Notes: generated from the letters alone by a model not told the origin. 64,000 nt of DNA from Clostridiaceae bacterium (GCA_009911065.1 QXWR01000026.1:1-64000), one strand, 5' to 3'; positions 36,692-45,955 are shown, counted from the stretch's first letter. Program-made: numbers and translations.

Positions 36692-37429
36692 ATGCCTAAA
36701 AGTAAATATGATCAGATCTACAAAGATCTGAAAAGAAAAATAGAATTAAATGAATTTGCCTGTCAGGAGCTTCTTCCTTCGGAAAACAACCTGATTCAAA
36801 CTTACGACTGCTCCAGAAATACCGTCCGCCGCGCCATCAGCCGTCTGGTTACAGATGGTTATGTACAGACCATGCAGGGAAAAGGGGTCCGAAACATCTA
36901 CAGTCCTGCCCAACAGACTGCTTTTACCATAGGTGAAATCGAAAGCTTCCGGGAATCTGCCATTCGCAATGGTCAGGTTCCCTCTACAAAAGTTTTGGTA
37001 TTTGTGGAATTGACCACAGATGAGACTCTTTCCCAGAAAACCGGATTTCCTGTAAACAGTCAGATTTACTACATCCAAAGACTGCATTTTCTGGACCATA
37101 TTCCACTGATTCTTAATCACAACTATTTTCGGAAAGATTGTGTCCCCGGATTGACAAAGGAAATTGCGGAGGATTCCATTTATCACTACCTGGAACAAGA
37201 CCTCCGAATCACCATTGTCAACAGCCGCCGGATTATGACGGTGGAAAAAATCACGGAAATTGATGAGAAATATCTGGAATTAAATTCAGAAGAATATAAT
37301 TGTATGGCAGTAGTCACCAGCCACACTTATGACAGCAATGGGATTATGTTTGAGTTTACCCAGTCCAGACACCGCCCTGACTCTTTTCGCTTTCAGGATA
37401 ATGCGGTGCGCCGGCTGTCTCATATCTAA
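36692..37429 (+). CDS. treR: GntR-family trehalose operon repressor
   Basis: 245 aa from the ATG at 36692, with GTGGAG 9 nt upstream. The N-terminal winged helix (KYDQIYKDLKRKIELNEF, SENNLIQTYDCSRNTVRRAI) is followed by a UTRA effector-binding domain (FTIGEIESFRESAIRNGQVP... YYIQRLHFLD). In B. subtilis TreR the inducer is trehalose-6-phosphate. It is divergent from treP-treA, with three matching operators between. Confidence 0.92.
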   Translation: MPKSKYDQIYKDLKRKIELNEFACQELLPSENNLIQTYDCSRNTVRRAISRLVTDGYVQTMQGKGVRNIYSPAQQTAFTIGEIESFRESAIRNGQVPSTKVLVFVELTTDETLSQKTGFPVNSQIYYIQRLHFLDHIPLILNHNYFRKDCVPGLTKEIAEDSIYHYLEQDLRITIVNSRRIMTVEKITEIDEKYLELNSEEYNCMAVVTSHTYDSNGIMFEFTQSRHRPDSFRFQDNAVRRLSHI

Positions 37430-37501
37430 ATCGTGCTATCTTACCCACTGAGGGTAGCTCCTATTTGATTTTACGAAGCAGAAATAAATTTACAACTTGA
37501 T

Positions 37502-39001
37502 TTAAGCTTTTATTGTAAAAATTGGTTCCATTCGAGCCACCAAAGCTGCCATTTTATGGGTTTTATGTACTTCAATTACTGGATCGATTTCCTTATAGGC
37601 ATAAGGTGCTTCCGCCCGAACAGACTCTTCCCATTTTTTCAGAATATCGGTTCTGCCTTTTAGATCTGTGCGGGACGGGTCAATGGGGGTAATCACATGG
37701 AATTTTTCCAAAAACTGGCGAAATGCCTCGTCGTTTCCCCGGATTGCCTCCCCACGGGATTTTTTCCGTCCTGCACCATGGCTGGCGCTCCAAAGGGAAT
37801 CCGGATTTCCCAGTCCCCGCAGCAGATAACTGGAACTGCCCATGGAACCAGGTATCATTACTGGTTCCCCATAATAGGCAAAGGGTGTGCCTTCCATCTC
37901 CTCCCATCCACCGGCACAACAGGCGCCTTTCCGATGAATGTAATACTCCTCTCCTGATATTTGTTTTTTCCAGATATAATTATGAGGAGCGTCATAAACC
38001 AAATCCAGTTTACACGCTCCTAGTATACTGGTAAAAACATCCTGAATCATAAAACCAAGAAATAAACGATTGGCAAAACCAAAATTAGCGGCGTTTTGGG
38101 AAGCTGACCAGAATCGTTTTCCTGCATTTGACATGGAATCATTGATTGGTATCGGATATATTTTATTCTCTGGGTGAGGAAGTCTGGCTGGATAAATCTC
38201 CTGACAAATTTTTTGGTTCAGCAAACCGCTGTGATGGCCAATCGTCAGAGATCCTGCATGAATCATTACAACGACAGCTCCTTTTTTTATATTCCATCCA
38301 TTAGCAACCTGCCCGTCATAAATCTCCGCAACCCTTTGCACTTCCAGAAAATGATTGCCTCCGCCGATTGTTCCAATCTGATCATCATAGGTTAATTGTC
38401 CATAGCTTCCAATAAAATCCTTCAAACCTTCTGTATCATCTGCCTTTAGGCTCCCCCTAAATACACTACAATCCAGCCATGCCTCCTGAATCTTGGGCTG
38501 ATAATACTGCCACAAGCCCTTGCTTTTGCTGTCCATATAGGTTTCCAACAAGCCTTCCAAACCATACTGAAACATTGCCTGCCTTTGTCGTCCTGTCATA
38601 GGTATCTGCCTGCCGCCTTGGAAAAAAATGTGGCGAACCTTTTTTGTCAGTTCAGGAAGCTTGTCTAAAATTTGTTCTTCTGACAAATCTGTAGTGTAAA
38701 GTCTCATTCCACAATTAATGTCCTTGCCCATTGCCTGCGGAATTACAAAACCTTTTGTCATCATCACAGTTCCAATGGGAATCCCAAAGCCTTTGTGAAA
38801 GTCTGGGGTCAGAATGATTTTCTCAATCCGTTCCCCACCTTCCTGAAAAAATCCTGGTATGGATGCCAGCCTTTCCAATGTTTCTTCCAGTCCTGTCATC
38901 TGATGCAGTTCTTCCACCGCATTTTTGTCAGGTACCGAGTCCTCTGGAAGATACAAGGATATAACATTGTTTCGATCTGTATATTCCATTCTATGTATCA
39001 T
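37502..39001 (-). CDS. rtcB: RtcB-family RNA ligase
   Basis: 499 aa; start ATG with AAGGGAG upstream. The metal and GMP-binding residues of RtcB are in place: DINCGM (about 94-99), GGGNHFLE, HAGS, APHNYIW, PGSMGSSSYLL and the guanylylated His in SHGAGRKKSRGEA. RtcB joins 2',3'-cyclic phosphate or 3'-phosphate RNA ends to 5'-OH ends. No archease, RtcA or RtcR gene is nearby. It lies between treR (convergent) and secreted-protein genes, so the context gives no clue to its substrate. Confidence 0.9.
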   Translation of the reverse strand: MIHRMEYTDRNNVISLYLPEDSVPDKNAVEELHQMTGLEETLERLASIPGFFQEGGERIEKIILTPDFHKGFGIPIGTVMMTKGFVIPQAMGKDINCGMRLYTTDLSEEQILDKLPELTKKVRHIFFQGGRQIPMTGRQRQAMFQYGLEGLLETYMDSKSKGLWQYYQPKIQEAWLDCSVFRGSLKADDTEGLKDFIGSYGQLTYDDQIGTIGGGNHFLEVQRVAEIYDGQVANGWNIKKGAVVVMIHAGSLTIGHHSGLLNQKICQEIYPARLPHPENKIYPIPINDSMSNAGKRFWSASQNAANFGFANRLFLGFMIQDVFTSILGACKLDLVYDAPHNYIWKKQISGEEYYIHRKGACCAGGWEEMEGTPFAYYGEPVMIPGSMGSSSYLLRGLGNPDSLWSASHGAGRKKSRGEAIRGNDEAFRQFLEKFHVITPIDPSRTDLKGRTDILKKWEESVRAEAPYAYKEIDPVIEVHKTHKMAALVARMEPIFTIKA

Positions 39002-39039
39002 AATGCTCCCTTATAAAAAAGTCACTTATAAATCCAAAA

Positions 39040-39083
39040 GCCGCTCTCGCTACCTGAAAAAACCAGTCAGCAACGAGAGCGGC
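39040..39083 (-). terminator. Hairpin after the 216-aa secreted protein gene
   Basis: Perfect 10-bp arms GCCGCTCTCG and CGAGAGCGGC enclose a 24-nt loop that can form a smaller stem; on the minus strand it is followed by TTTTGG. On the plus strand TTTTTT follows a few bases later. It probably terminates the gene ending at 39161. Confidence 0.65.
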
Positions 39084-39160
39084 CGCACATTTTTTAATAT
39101 AATGCCAACCAATTTTAAATTTTATAGGTCAAAATGCAATCTAGCCTGTTTTGTTCTGTC

Positions 39161-39811
39161 TTAATAGTAGTAATATCCGGTAACAGTCAGTACATTTTCT
39201 TCATTAACAGACCACGTATAAGCGTCGTAGTTACCACCACTGACCATTGCATTCAGGAATGGTTTGGGGCATACGGTCTTCCAATCTGCTGGAAGCTGGA
39301 ACTGTCGCGTAATTTGTTCTCCCTCCGCCGGTTCCACAACAGCAAGTACTTTAAAAATATCATTATACCAACCAAGAGTACTTGTCTTCACTGGCTGGAA
39401 TCCGGTATCTTCCTGGTAGTTATAGAGACCAACTCCAGATTGTCCGTCAAGCATGGGAAACAGGCAGAAGAAAGTCCCGTCTGGCTGAATGGAGCCAAAT
39501 TCCCACTCACCTGATGTAACCATTTTCCCGATATTCTCATCATCTGCTTCAGAAAGATAATACCAGGGGCCACCTTCCTCAAACCGCCGATAGCCGGTAT
39601 CGAGATAACCATCGGCGTCAAAATGATACCAAGATCCGTCGATCTCTTTCCATCCGGCGCCTGCCCGATTCCCGTTATCGTCATGGTATTCCCACTGCCA
39701 GCTCTCCGGCCCTGTAAAATTCCACTCACCGGCTAAGGCGATTATACCTCCCCAGGCCGTCATCATCAATCCTGCCATCAAAGCTGTGGCATACTTTACT
39801 GTTCTTCTCAT
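39161..39811 (-). CDS. Secreted protein with one cell-wall-binding-like repeat region
   Basis: 216 aa. Signal peptide about 1-27 (TALMAGLMMTAWGGIIALAG). An aromatic repeat block (WQWEYHDDNGNRAGAGWKEI, SWYHFDADGYLDTGYRRF, PWYYLSEAD) resembles choline-binding repeats. The unique C-terminal half ends in GYYYY. No catalytic motif seen. It is probably paralogous in design to the next upstream gene (40018-40893), but separated by 206 nt. Confidence 0.8.
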   Translation of the reverse strand: MRRTVKYATALMAGLMMTAWGGIIALAGEWNFTGPESWQWEYHDDNGNRAGAGWKEIDGSWYHFDADGYLDTGYRRFEEGGPWYYLSEADDENIGKMVTSGEWEFGSIQPDGTFFCLFPMLDGQSGVGLYNYQEDTGFQPVKTSTLGWYNDIFKVLAVVEPAEGEQITRQFQLPADWKTVCPKPFLNAMVSGGNYDAYTWSVNEENVLTVTGYYYY

Positions 39812-40017
39812 GACTTTTGTATCTCCTTGTTTCTGTATTCACCGATTCACAGGTGATTGTTAGATTTACAGGTTACGAATTGGTTTTATTGAGCAACAAT
39901 TTTTATAATATTGTACCACGCAAAGCAAGGAAAAGCAAGCATTAGTTCTTCACCATATTCTCTGCAATAACTCTTTCAATCAGCACTTCCTGTTGGTCCT
40001 GTCATGTACGATGTATT

Positions 40018-40893
40018 TTAACTGCAAAATCCATCTACTTCTTTAAAGAAATAGATTTGGTAACGGGCGTTTTCCTCATCCTCCTCTTTTGGAAGACCTC
40101 CTAATGATGAGGTAATGGTCAACGTTTCGATTCCGTCATAATCAATCCATAACTCTGTTCCTGTCGTCGTATCTGTAACCATAAGGGCATCGGATGTGGC
40201 ACTCTTTTTAATCCATCCCCCAAAAACAGAATTGCCATTTTTGCTAATCTCGATATATTGTTCCATGCTATCGGATGCATACTCAATGTTCGCTGTCATG
40301 ATGGTTTCGCCGGCCTTATTTTTTGCAGAATAGGTTCCGGGCATCCATCCCAATTCAAACGTTGTCTTCCAATTCTGATTCACCGTCTGCACCACGCCGT
40401 CTACAACCCATTGCCCATCCGAATTGACGGTATGGGAAGTTTCCTCCACAAAGCGCCTGCGCAGTTCCTCATAATATCCTGTTTTAGATGCGTCCTGATT
40501 GTGATAGGCATCCATCTGATAATGATTCCAGAAATATGCACTCAAATTTCCATTCCCATCTTCGTCATGGACAATTGTATCGGTATCTAAATAACCATAC
40601 TTGTTAAAATGGTAAAACTCCGCGATCCCATCCCCATTACCGTCAATTACCGCCCAGGTGCTGGTAAGTTGATACGGCGTGTTAAAATCCGTCGTTGCGA
40701 TAAATCCGTCTGGATTGTAATAGAACCATCCATTACGGTCCTGCTGCCATTGTGATTGGTCATTTTGATAGTCATAAACAAATTCTGTATAATTCGACGG
40801 CTGTACGGTTGTTCGTGCCCATGCGGTAGATGACAAAGAAGCCGTCAGCACAACTGTTCCAATAACCCCTGCAACATTTCGTTTTATTCCCAT
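40018..40893 (-). CDS. Secreted protein of unknown function
   Basis: 291 aa from the ATG at 40893, with AGGAGG 8 nt upstream; an ATG 6 nt earlier is too close to the site. Signal peptide about 1-26 (VAGVIGTVVLTASLSSTAWA). Aromatic wall-binding-like motifs follow (NGWFYYNPDGFIATTDF, EFYHFNKYGYLDTDTIV). A C-terminal beta-rich domain starts near WKTTFELGWMPGTYSAKNKA and ends YQIYFFKEVDGFCS. The arrangement suggests wall targeting plus a binding domain. No family recognised. Confidence 0.8.
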   Translation of the reverse strand: MGIKRNVAGVIGTVVLTASLSSTAWARTTVQPSNYTEFVYDYQNDQSQWQQDRNGWFYYNPDGFIATTDFNTPYQLTSTWAVIDGNGDGIAEFYHFNKYGYLDTDTIVHDEDGNGNLSAYFWNHYQMDAYHNQDASKTGYYEELRRRFVEETSHTVNSDGQWVVDGVVQTVNQNWKTTFELGWMPGTYSAKNKAGETIMTANIEYASDSMEQYIEISKNGNSVFGGWIKKSATSDALMVTDTTTGTELWIDYDGIETLTITSSLGGLPKEEDEENARYQIYFFKEVDGFCS

Positions 40894-41063
40894 TTCCATT
40901 TCCTCCTCTTATTCCTACCGGAACCCTTTTCAAATAATGATAGCATATTGAATAATAAAAAGCAATCCTACACCACATTCTTTTATAAGATGCACTCCAG
41001 CTGACAATCAAAAGGTTCCGCTTAAATCTTAGCTTTCCTTCACTTTCCGGCCTTCCTCAAAAC

Positions 41064-41091
41064 TTCGCCTTTACTTATGGTATGGTGCTCC
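41064..41091. repeat. Distal copy of the rlmH 3' end (att-like direct repeat)
   Basis: 22 identical bases followed by CTCC after a 2-nt difference, in the same orientation as the rlmH 3' end at 42294-42321. On the minus strand both copies read GGAG-NN-CCATACCATAAGTAAAGG. The 1.2 kb between them holds an Rpn nuclease gene. The gap 40894-41182 holds nothing else recognisable. Confidence 0.88.
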
Positions 41092-41182
41092 ATATCATAC
41101 CTAAGTGCGAAAATAGCCCTATATTATTCTGTCAAACAAGGCAGCGCACTTGTAAATGCTATGCCCTGTCATGTTCATACTC

Positions 41183-41980
41183 TTAAATTATATGATATTC
41201 CACATAAAGTTTCTGACGATATTCTTTATCATCTGTAACTTTAATAATATCTGGCAATCGATTGTTTTTGCTCAATATCTGAATCAGTTTAGCCAGCTTT
41301 TCTTCTCCAATCTCCTGATTTTCCTGGTCTCTCATCAATAACGTCATATACTCATGCCTCCATTCTCTGTTTTTCTTTGCTTCTTTCACCGCTTCTTCCA
41401 ATTTCTCAACATAGGAATCCTCCGGCTTCTGCCCTGCCACATAGTCCAGAAATGCCTTTAATTCCCTGCTGACATCATCCATTGTTCCATCCGCATTCAG
41501 AAATATCTTTACTGCTTCGTCTCCCATGAAAATACTGTTGTCTTCTTTACAGATATTTTCAAAGGTATAAATATGCCGCCCTTTCCCATATAAATCAAAG
41601 GGACAGATAAATATGATATAGCTTTTGTTCAGCTTTTTATAATGCTGACCTGCATCCACAAGCTGCAGGTCAATCATTCCCTGATAATATCTGCTTCTCT
41701 TTGGCAGTTCCTTTGTATCACTGACCTGCATTTCTATGTCGTAAACCGTCTCTCTGTTGTCCTTTACATACACATCCAGTCTGACGCTATGGGCGTCCAT
41801 ATCTACATGGATACTTTTCTGTAATTCTGGATATTCAATGCGTTCAATGTTCAAATCCGGGAGAATCCTTTGCAATAACTCTTTGCACAGTTCCGGATTC
41901 TGCATGACCTTGCCAAACAGGAAATCATTGGATATGCTTAATTCTTCCCATTTTGTTTGCTTTGTTTCCATGTCTCCCAT
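41183..41980 (-). CDS. Rpn-family / PD-(D/E)XK nuclease-like protein
   Basis: 265 aa from the ATG at 41980 (AGGTGG upstream); ATGs at 42004 and 41971 are alternatives. Typical Rpn/PDDEXK start (LSISNDFLFGKVMQNPELCKEL split) and core (SVRLDVYVKDNRETVYDIEMQ split), where Asp and Glu form the PD-(D/E)XK site, then RSRYYQGMIDLQLVDAGQHY. Rpn proteins are annotated recombination-promoting nucleases; many members are found near mobile DNA. It is bracketed by direct repeats of the rlmH 3' end. Confidence 0.85.
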   Translation of the reverse strand: MGDMETKQTKWEELSISNDFLFGKVMQNPELCKELLQRILPDLNIERIEYPELQKSIHVDMDAHSVRLDVYVKDNRETVYDIEMQVSDTKELPKRSRYYQGMIDLQLVDAGQHYKKLNKSYIIFICPFDLYGKGRHIYTFENICKEDNSIFMGDEAVKIFLNADGTMDDVSRELKAFLDYVAGQKPEDSYVEKLEEAVKEAKKNREWRHEYMTLLMRDQENQEIGEEKLAKLIQILSKNNRLPDIIKVTDDKEYRQKLYVEYHII

Positions 41981-42211
41981 TTTATCCACCTGCTCTCTTT
42001 CCATAAACCACTGCCGGAAAACTCTGCATGTTCCAAAAGCCCTGTTATCTATTTCTATTATACACAGACTTCCGGCAAATTACAATAAGCCGAGAACCTG
42101 TCTCCCGGCATTTTCATTTAATATCCAGTGTTCCAGTTGCCACATACATAATATGTAATCTTATTTTTAGAACCATCTTTGAGTAAATCTTAACTATAAG
42201 TCCAGAATACA

Positions 42212-42245
42212 AACCCCATGGAAGCCGCTTGCCTCCCATGGGGTT
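42212..42245 (-). terminator. Hairpin downstream of rlmH
   Basis: Perfect 10-bp arms AACCCCATGG and CCATGGGGTT with a 14-nt loop, 55 nt after the rlmH stop, followed on the minus strand by TGTATTC. It lies inside the region bracketed by the rlmH-end repeats. The rest of the gap 41981-42300 shows nothing recognisable. Confidence 0.6.
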
Positions 42246-42293
42246 AAAAATACAACTCTTGTTATCTTCCATTTCCAAGAACATCTGTTCCTT

Positions 42294-42321
42294 TTCGCCT
42301 TTACTTATGGTATGGCCCTCC
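42294..42321. repeat. rlmH 3'-end copy of the att-like repeat
   Basis: This copy includes the last codons (PYHK) and stop of rlmH. In staphylococci the same place, the 3' end of rlmH (orfX), is the attB site for SCC elements; here the sequence differs but the position corresponds. Confidence 0.85.
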
Positions 42322-42780
42322 CGTAATAATCCGATAACTCCTATAAATCTGCTCCAGCAAAATCACCCTCATCAGCTGGTGCGGAAAAGTCATTTTAGAA
42401 AAACTTAGTTTCTCATCCGCCCGCCGAAGCACCTTCTCGGATAATCCTAGGGAACCGCCAATCACAAACACCACCTGACTTTTTCCCTCTATTCCCAGCC
42501 GTTCCATCTTTTGGGCCATCTCTTCGGAAGTCCTCATCTTCCCTTCAATCGCCAAAGCAATTACATATGCCCCTTCCCGAATTTGAGAAAGAATCCGCGC
42601 TCCCTCCCGCTCTTTAATTTGTCGCTCCAATGCCTCGCTGGCTCCGTCTGGCGTCTTCTCATCTGCCACCTGAATCATCTCCAGCCGACAGTAACGACTA
42701 AGCCGCTTCCCATACTCTCCAATGGCATCTGTATAAAATTTCTCCTTAATCTTTCCCACCGCTACTACGGTAATTTTCAT
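42301..42780 (-). CDS. rlmH: 23S rRNA pseudouridine-1915 N3-methyltransferase
   Basis: 159 aa SPOUT methyltransferase. It begins MKITVVAVGKIKEKFYTDAI; the SAM-binding knot is FVIGGSLGLSEKVL, and the C-terminus is FPHQLMRVILLEQIYRSYRI ending GGPYHK. It methylates Psi1915 in helix 69 of 23S rRNA on 70S ribosomes. The gene is intact. Its terminal 20-odd bases are repeated 1.2 kb downstream. Confidence 0.97.
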   Translation of the reverse strand: MKITVVAVGKIKEKFYTDAIGEYGKRLSRYCRLEMIQVADEKTPDGASEALERQIKEREGARILSQIREGAYVIALAIEGKMRTSEEMAQKMERLGIEGKSQVVFVIGGSLGLSEKVLRRADEKLSFSKMTFPHQLMRVILLEQIYRSYRIITGGPYHK

Positions 42781-42927
42781 CTACCTTTCCTCTGCCATTA
42801 TCTCTTTGCCATTATCTTTTTGTCATCATACCCTTTGTGGTGCAAACCGTGTGTTTTCTTGTTCACGGAGAATATCATATTTTGTATGTCACTACTTATC
42901 AAATCCAGATAAACAACCCTCATTCGG

Positions 42928-43914
42928 TTAATCCATTTCCACCTGCTGCCGCCGTCCTGACTTTACCCTCTTTACCACTTTCCCTTCCGGTTTCCGCTGG
43001 ATTCCATATATAATTTCCAGGAACGTACCAATTTCTTCCCAGGCTTCCCGGCTCTCCGGAATCAGCCGCAACGCCATTTGAAACTCATGGAACATTCCAT
43101 CATACACAGACACCCGAAGTTTTCCCTTTGCCGCCCGTATTTTGTCCGCAACCACCAAGGTATCGCTTAAAAGCACTTCCTCGCTCCCTACCTGCATCAA
43201 CACTGGCGGCAGCTTTTCAAACCGCCCGAACATTGGCGACAAATACGGCTCCGTAGGATCTGCATCTCCAATATACACACTGTTATGAAGCAAATTATCG
43301 GTTGTGCCTCCAAACTGAGGATCTCTGTGGAAATTTGTCTCGTGGCTTTCCCCACTGCAGGTCAAATCGGTCCACGGAGACATTAGCACCAATCCTGCCG
43401 GCAGAGGAATCCTGTGATCCCGCAAATACATAACCAGAGCCAAAGCCAAACCACCTCCTGCCGAGTCCCCTGCCACTACAATTTTCTCCGGCGCATACTG
43501 CCTTTCCTCCAAAAGCCACTGATAAGCTGCCACCGCATCCAAAAGCGCCGCGGGATAAGGATATTCCGGAGCCACCCGGTAATCAATGGTCAGCACATCT
43601 CCTCCCATGCTCTTTTTGGAATAATAAACAGCAAAATCCCGGTAAATATTTTTCATTGGCCCAATATAACCGCCCCCGTGAAGCTGAAGGATTACCCGCC
43701 CGGTGCTCACCTTCGCTGGTTGTAAATATTCCATTGGAAAATGCTCCATTTGTATCATCTCATACTCATAACCTGCCGGACATACCCATGCCGGTTCCAC
43801 CGGATTTTTCCGCAGTTCCCCTGTCTGAATCCGACGTCCCATAGCCGAATCCATCATATTCCGCATCATGTCACCCATCAGCTTTCCCCGAAGACTGACT
43901 TTATCCGTTCTCAT
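42928..43914 (-). CDS. Alpha/beta hydrolase, HSL-type esterase
   Basis: 328 aa from the ATG at 43914, with AGGAGG 4 nt upstream. Oxyanion motif HGGGYI, nucleophile motif GDSAGGG, then YDGMFHEFQ carrying the catalytic His; these mark the hormone-sensitive-lipase (family IV) group. Predicted carboxylesterase of small acyl esters. It starts 27 nt after the acyltransferase-like gene, so it closes a five-gene run beginning with comEA. Confidence 0.9.
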   Translation of the reverse strand: MRTDKVSLRGKLMGDMMRNMMDSAMGRRIQTGELRKNPVEPAWVCPAGYEYEMIQMEHFPMEYLQPAKVSTGRVILQLHGGGYIGPMKNIYRDFAVYYSKKSMGGDVLTIDYRVAPEYPYPAALLDAVAAYQWLLEERQYAPEKIVVAGDSAGGGLALALVMYLRDHRIPLPAGLVLMSPWTDLTCSGESHETNFHRDPQFGGTTDNLLHNSVYIGDADPTEPYLSPMFGRFEKLPPVLMQVGSEEVLLSDTLVVADKIRAAKGKLRVSVYDGMFHEFQMALRLIPESREAWEEIGTFLEIIYGIQRKPEGKVVKRVKSGRRQQVEMD

Positions 43915-43941
43915 TCTTCCTCCTGTCTCTGACAATCCCCG

Positions 43942-45411
43942 TTACACATGGAGACGCTTATGCAGCTCGTCCTTTAAATTTCTCTCCCCAGCAAGATAAT
44001 TCTTGATCTCCTTGGCTGCCTCTTCTCCAGTCTGCCCGACCTGCTTCACCATTCGGGATGCCTTGGCCTCTCCGCCCTTCTGAAGAATCAGTACCTTGCG
44101 GATACGAGGATACATATCCCGCTTTCTTGCGGAAGATGGACCATTTCCCTCCAGCTGCACCCGCACTCCGTCCTCTTTCAACTTATCAAAAAACCTTCTC
44201 TGCAGATGGCTGTCTGCAAACACAGAAGTAAAGGTAATCACCACTTCCTCCCCATAAGCACAAACCGCACATTTTAACGGCTGTCTCCGGGATACTCCAA
44301 TCATCAAATGAAAACGCTCAATGTCCTTTGCCTGCTCTGGCTCCACCTGAATCACCCCAATATTGGAAAGAGTCATGGTATAAGCCCGGTCTTTTAAGCG
44401 AAATACCAAATCCAGCGCCAGACGCTTTAGTACAAGAGGAATCACTCTTAAATACCACTTTTTCTCTCTGGACACATTGTAAGAAATGCTCTCCTCCAAC
44501 CGTGTCTTATCAATCTTTTTGTCCATCTGCCGAGAAATCTTTCCAAGCAATGTCTCAAACTTTATCTTTGGATTCTGAAACAGATAGCCAATCATTGTCA
44601 CTGCAAAAAAATTTGCCATAGTCTCAGAATTAAAAAACGCTCTCAGATTAATGGGCAGATTTAAAACCACTGGCTCTGCCCATGGTTTCCCCTCAAGATA
44701 TTCCTGCCAGATGGACCAAATCAGTGTAGCTGCTAAATATTTTGTGATACTCACCCCATATTGGTGACAAACTTCCTTTAATTCTTTTGTATTCACATAT
44801 CCATGAAGCACCTGGCCAGTCCCTAAAGGCAGGTAATTTCCTTCCAGACGGTAAGCCGGGTGAGAGCTGTATCTCCTCCTTGGAACCTCCCGGTAATTCT
44901 CCAGATAACTGTCCACCACAGAAAATTCTTTTTCAACCTGCGTCTTTTCATCCTCTCTGGTCCAAACATTTTCTTCCTCTCCATGAATCAGCTGCAAATA
45001 CCGTTTTGTCAAATCCTTCAGCATAATCACTGCCCCAAGGCCATCTGTGAGGGCGTGAAATACTTCCAGATTAATTCTCTTCTCATAATACGTTACCCGG
45101 AACAAAAATTTCCGATTTCCGTGAGGATCAATGTACCGGCAGGGATAGGTAGATTCTCTCTGTACAACAGGAACCCGTTTGTTTTCCTCAAAATAATACC
45201 AGAAAAGCCCTTGGCGAAGCCTTACTCGAAAATTTCGTATATGAGGCAGAATATCCTCTAAAGCCTGCTGCAACACTTCAGGCTGAATCTTCTCTTTTAA
45301 AGTCACCGAAAGCCGAAAAACCTGACTCATATTTTCATTGGCAATCACCGGAAAAATCTTCGCCGTATTATCCAGCCTTCGCCATTGTTCCTTCAATGCT
45401 TTACTTTTCAT
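43942..45411 (-). CDS. Condensation/alcohol-acetyltransferase-like protein
   Basis: 489 aa from the ATG at 45411 (GGAGG 6-7 nt upstream). The HALTDGLGAVIML segment is the HxxxD(G) active site of the BAHD/condensation/chloramphenicol-acetyltransferase superfamily. The region NLPINLRAFFNSETMANFF and MTLSNIGVIQVEPE matches the second half of alcohol acetyltransferase-like proteins. Probable O-acyltransferase; acceptor unknown. It lies next to an esterase of opposite predicted chemistry. Confidence 0.82.
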   Translation of the reverse strand: MKSKALKEQWRRLDNTAKIFPVIANENMSQVFRLSVTLKEKIQPEVLQQALEDILPHIRNFRVRLRQGLFWYYFEENKRVPVVQRESTYPCRYIDPHGNRKFLFRVTYYEKRINLEVFHALTDGLGAVIMLKDLTKRYLQLIHGEEENVWTREDEKTQVEKEFSVVDSYLENYREVPRRRYSSHPAYRLEGNYLPLGTGQVLHGYVNTKELKEVCHQYGVSITKYLAATLIWSIWQEYLEGKPWAEPVVLNLPINLRAFFNSETMANFFAVTMIGYLFQNPKIKFETLLGKISRQMDKKIDKTRLEESISYNVSREKKWYLRVIPLVLKRLALDLVFRLKDRAYTMTLSNIGVIQVEPEQAKDIERFHLMIGVSRRQPLKCAVCAYGEEVVITFTSVFADSHLQRRFFDKLKEDGVRVQLEGNGPSSARKRDMYPRIRKVLILQKGGEAKASRMVKQVGQTGEEAAKEIKNYLAGERNLKDELHKRLHV

Positions 45412-45451
45412 AGTTTCCTCCATTTTCCTATCTGAGAATGGTTAAAAATAT

Positions 45452-45955
45452 TCACTTGGAAGGATTCCCAAATTCCAAAATCATATCATACCACACAGCC
45501 CCTCCATGAACCGACTTGGAAACACCCCTATTTTCATATCCAAATCTCTCATAAAACCCAATCAGTCTCTCCTTGCAGGTCAGAATCAGTCCTCTCCGTC
45601 CCTTTTTTCTGGCATCCTCAATCAAATAATTCATCAGTTGCCCTGCAATCCCTTTATGCTGCCACTTAGGCGCCACATCCAATCCAAAAATACTCTGATA
45701 GGCTCCGTCTGGCTTGTGATAACTTACATCATCAAACATCTCATCACAGATCGTCTGGGCATCTGTCCCACATCCATTAATAAATCCAATGATCTCTCCA
45801 TCCTTTTCTGCCACAAAAAAACTTTCTGGAAATGTCCGGATTCTCTGTTCAAAAGAAGCCCGGGCCGCTGCCTCTGCTTCTGGAAAACAGACTGCCTCCA
45901 CCCGGGCCACGGCATCCAGATCCTCCGGCATTACCTGCCTGATTTTGATATCCAT
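45452..45955 (-). CDS. GNAT N-acetyltransferase
   Basis: 167 aa. Motif A is FGLDVAPKWQHKGIAGQLMNY, followed by GLILTCKERLIGFYERFGYE. The overall layout resembles AANAT-like GNAT enzymes (N-terminal ARVEAVCFPEAEAA). It acetylates an amine; substrate unknown. It lies 29 nt after the response regulator and 40 nt before the acyltransferase. Confidence 0.85.
   Translation of the reverse strand: MDIKIRQVMPEDLDAVARVEAVCFPEAEAAARASFEQRIRTFPESFFVAEKDGEIIGFINGCGTDAQTICDEMFDDVSYHKPDGAYQSIFGLDVAPKWQHKGIAGQLMNYLIEDARKKGRRGLILTCKERLIGFYERFGYENRGVSKSVHGGAVWYDMILEFGNPSK

Noticed and set aside
41064-42321. Complete SCC-type element
   Set aside because: No ccr serine recombinase, mec-like cargo or paired inverted repeats are present; only the att-like duplication and an Rpn gene are seen.
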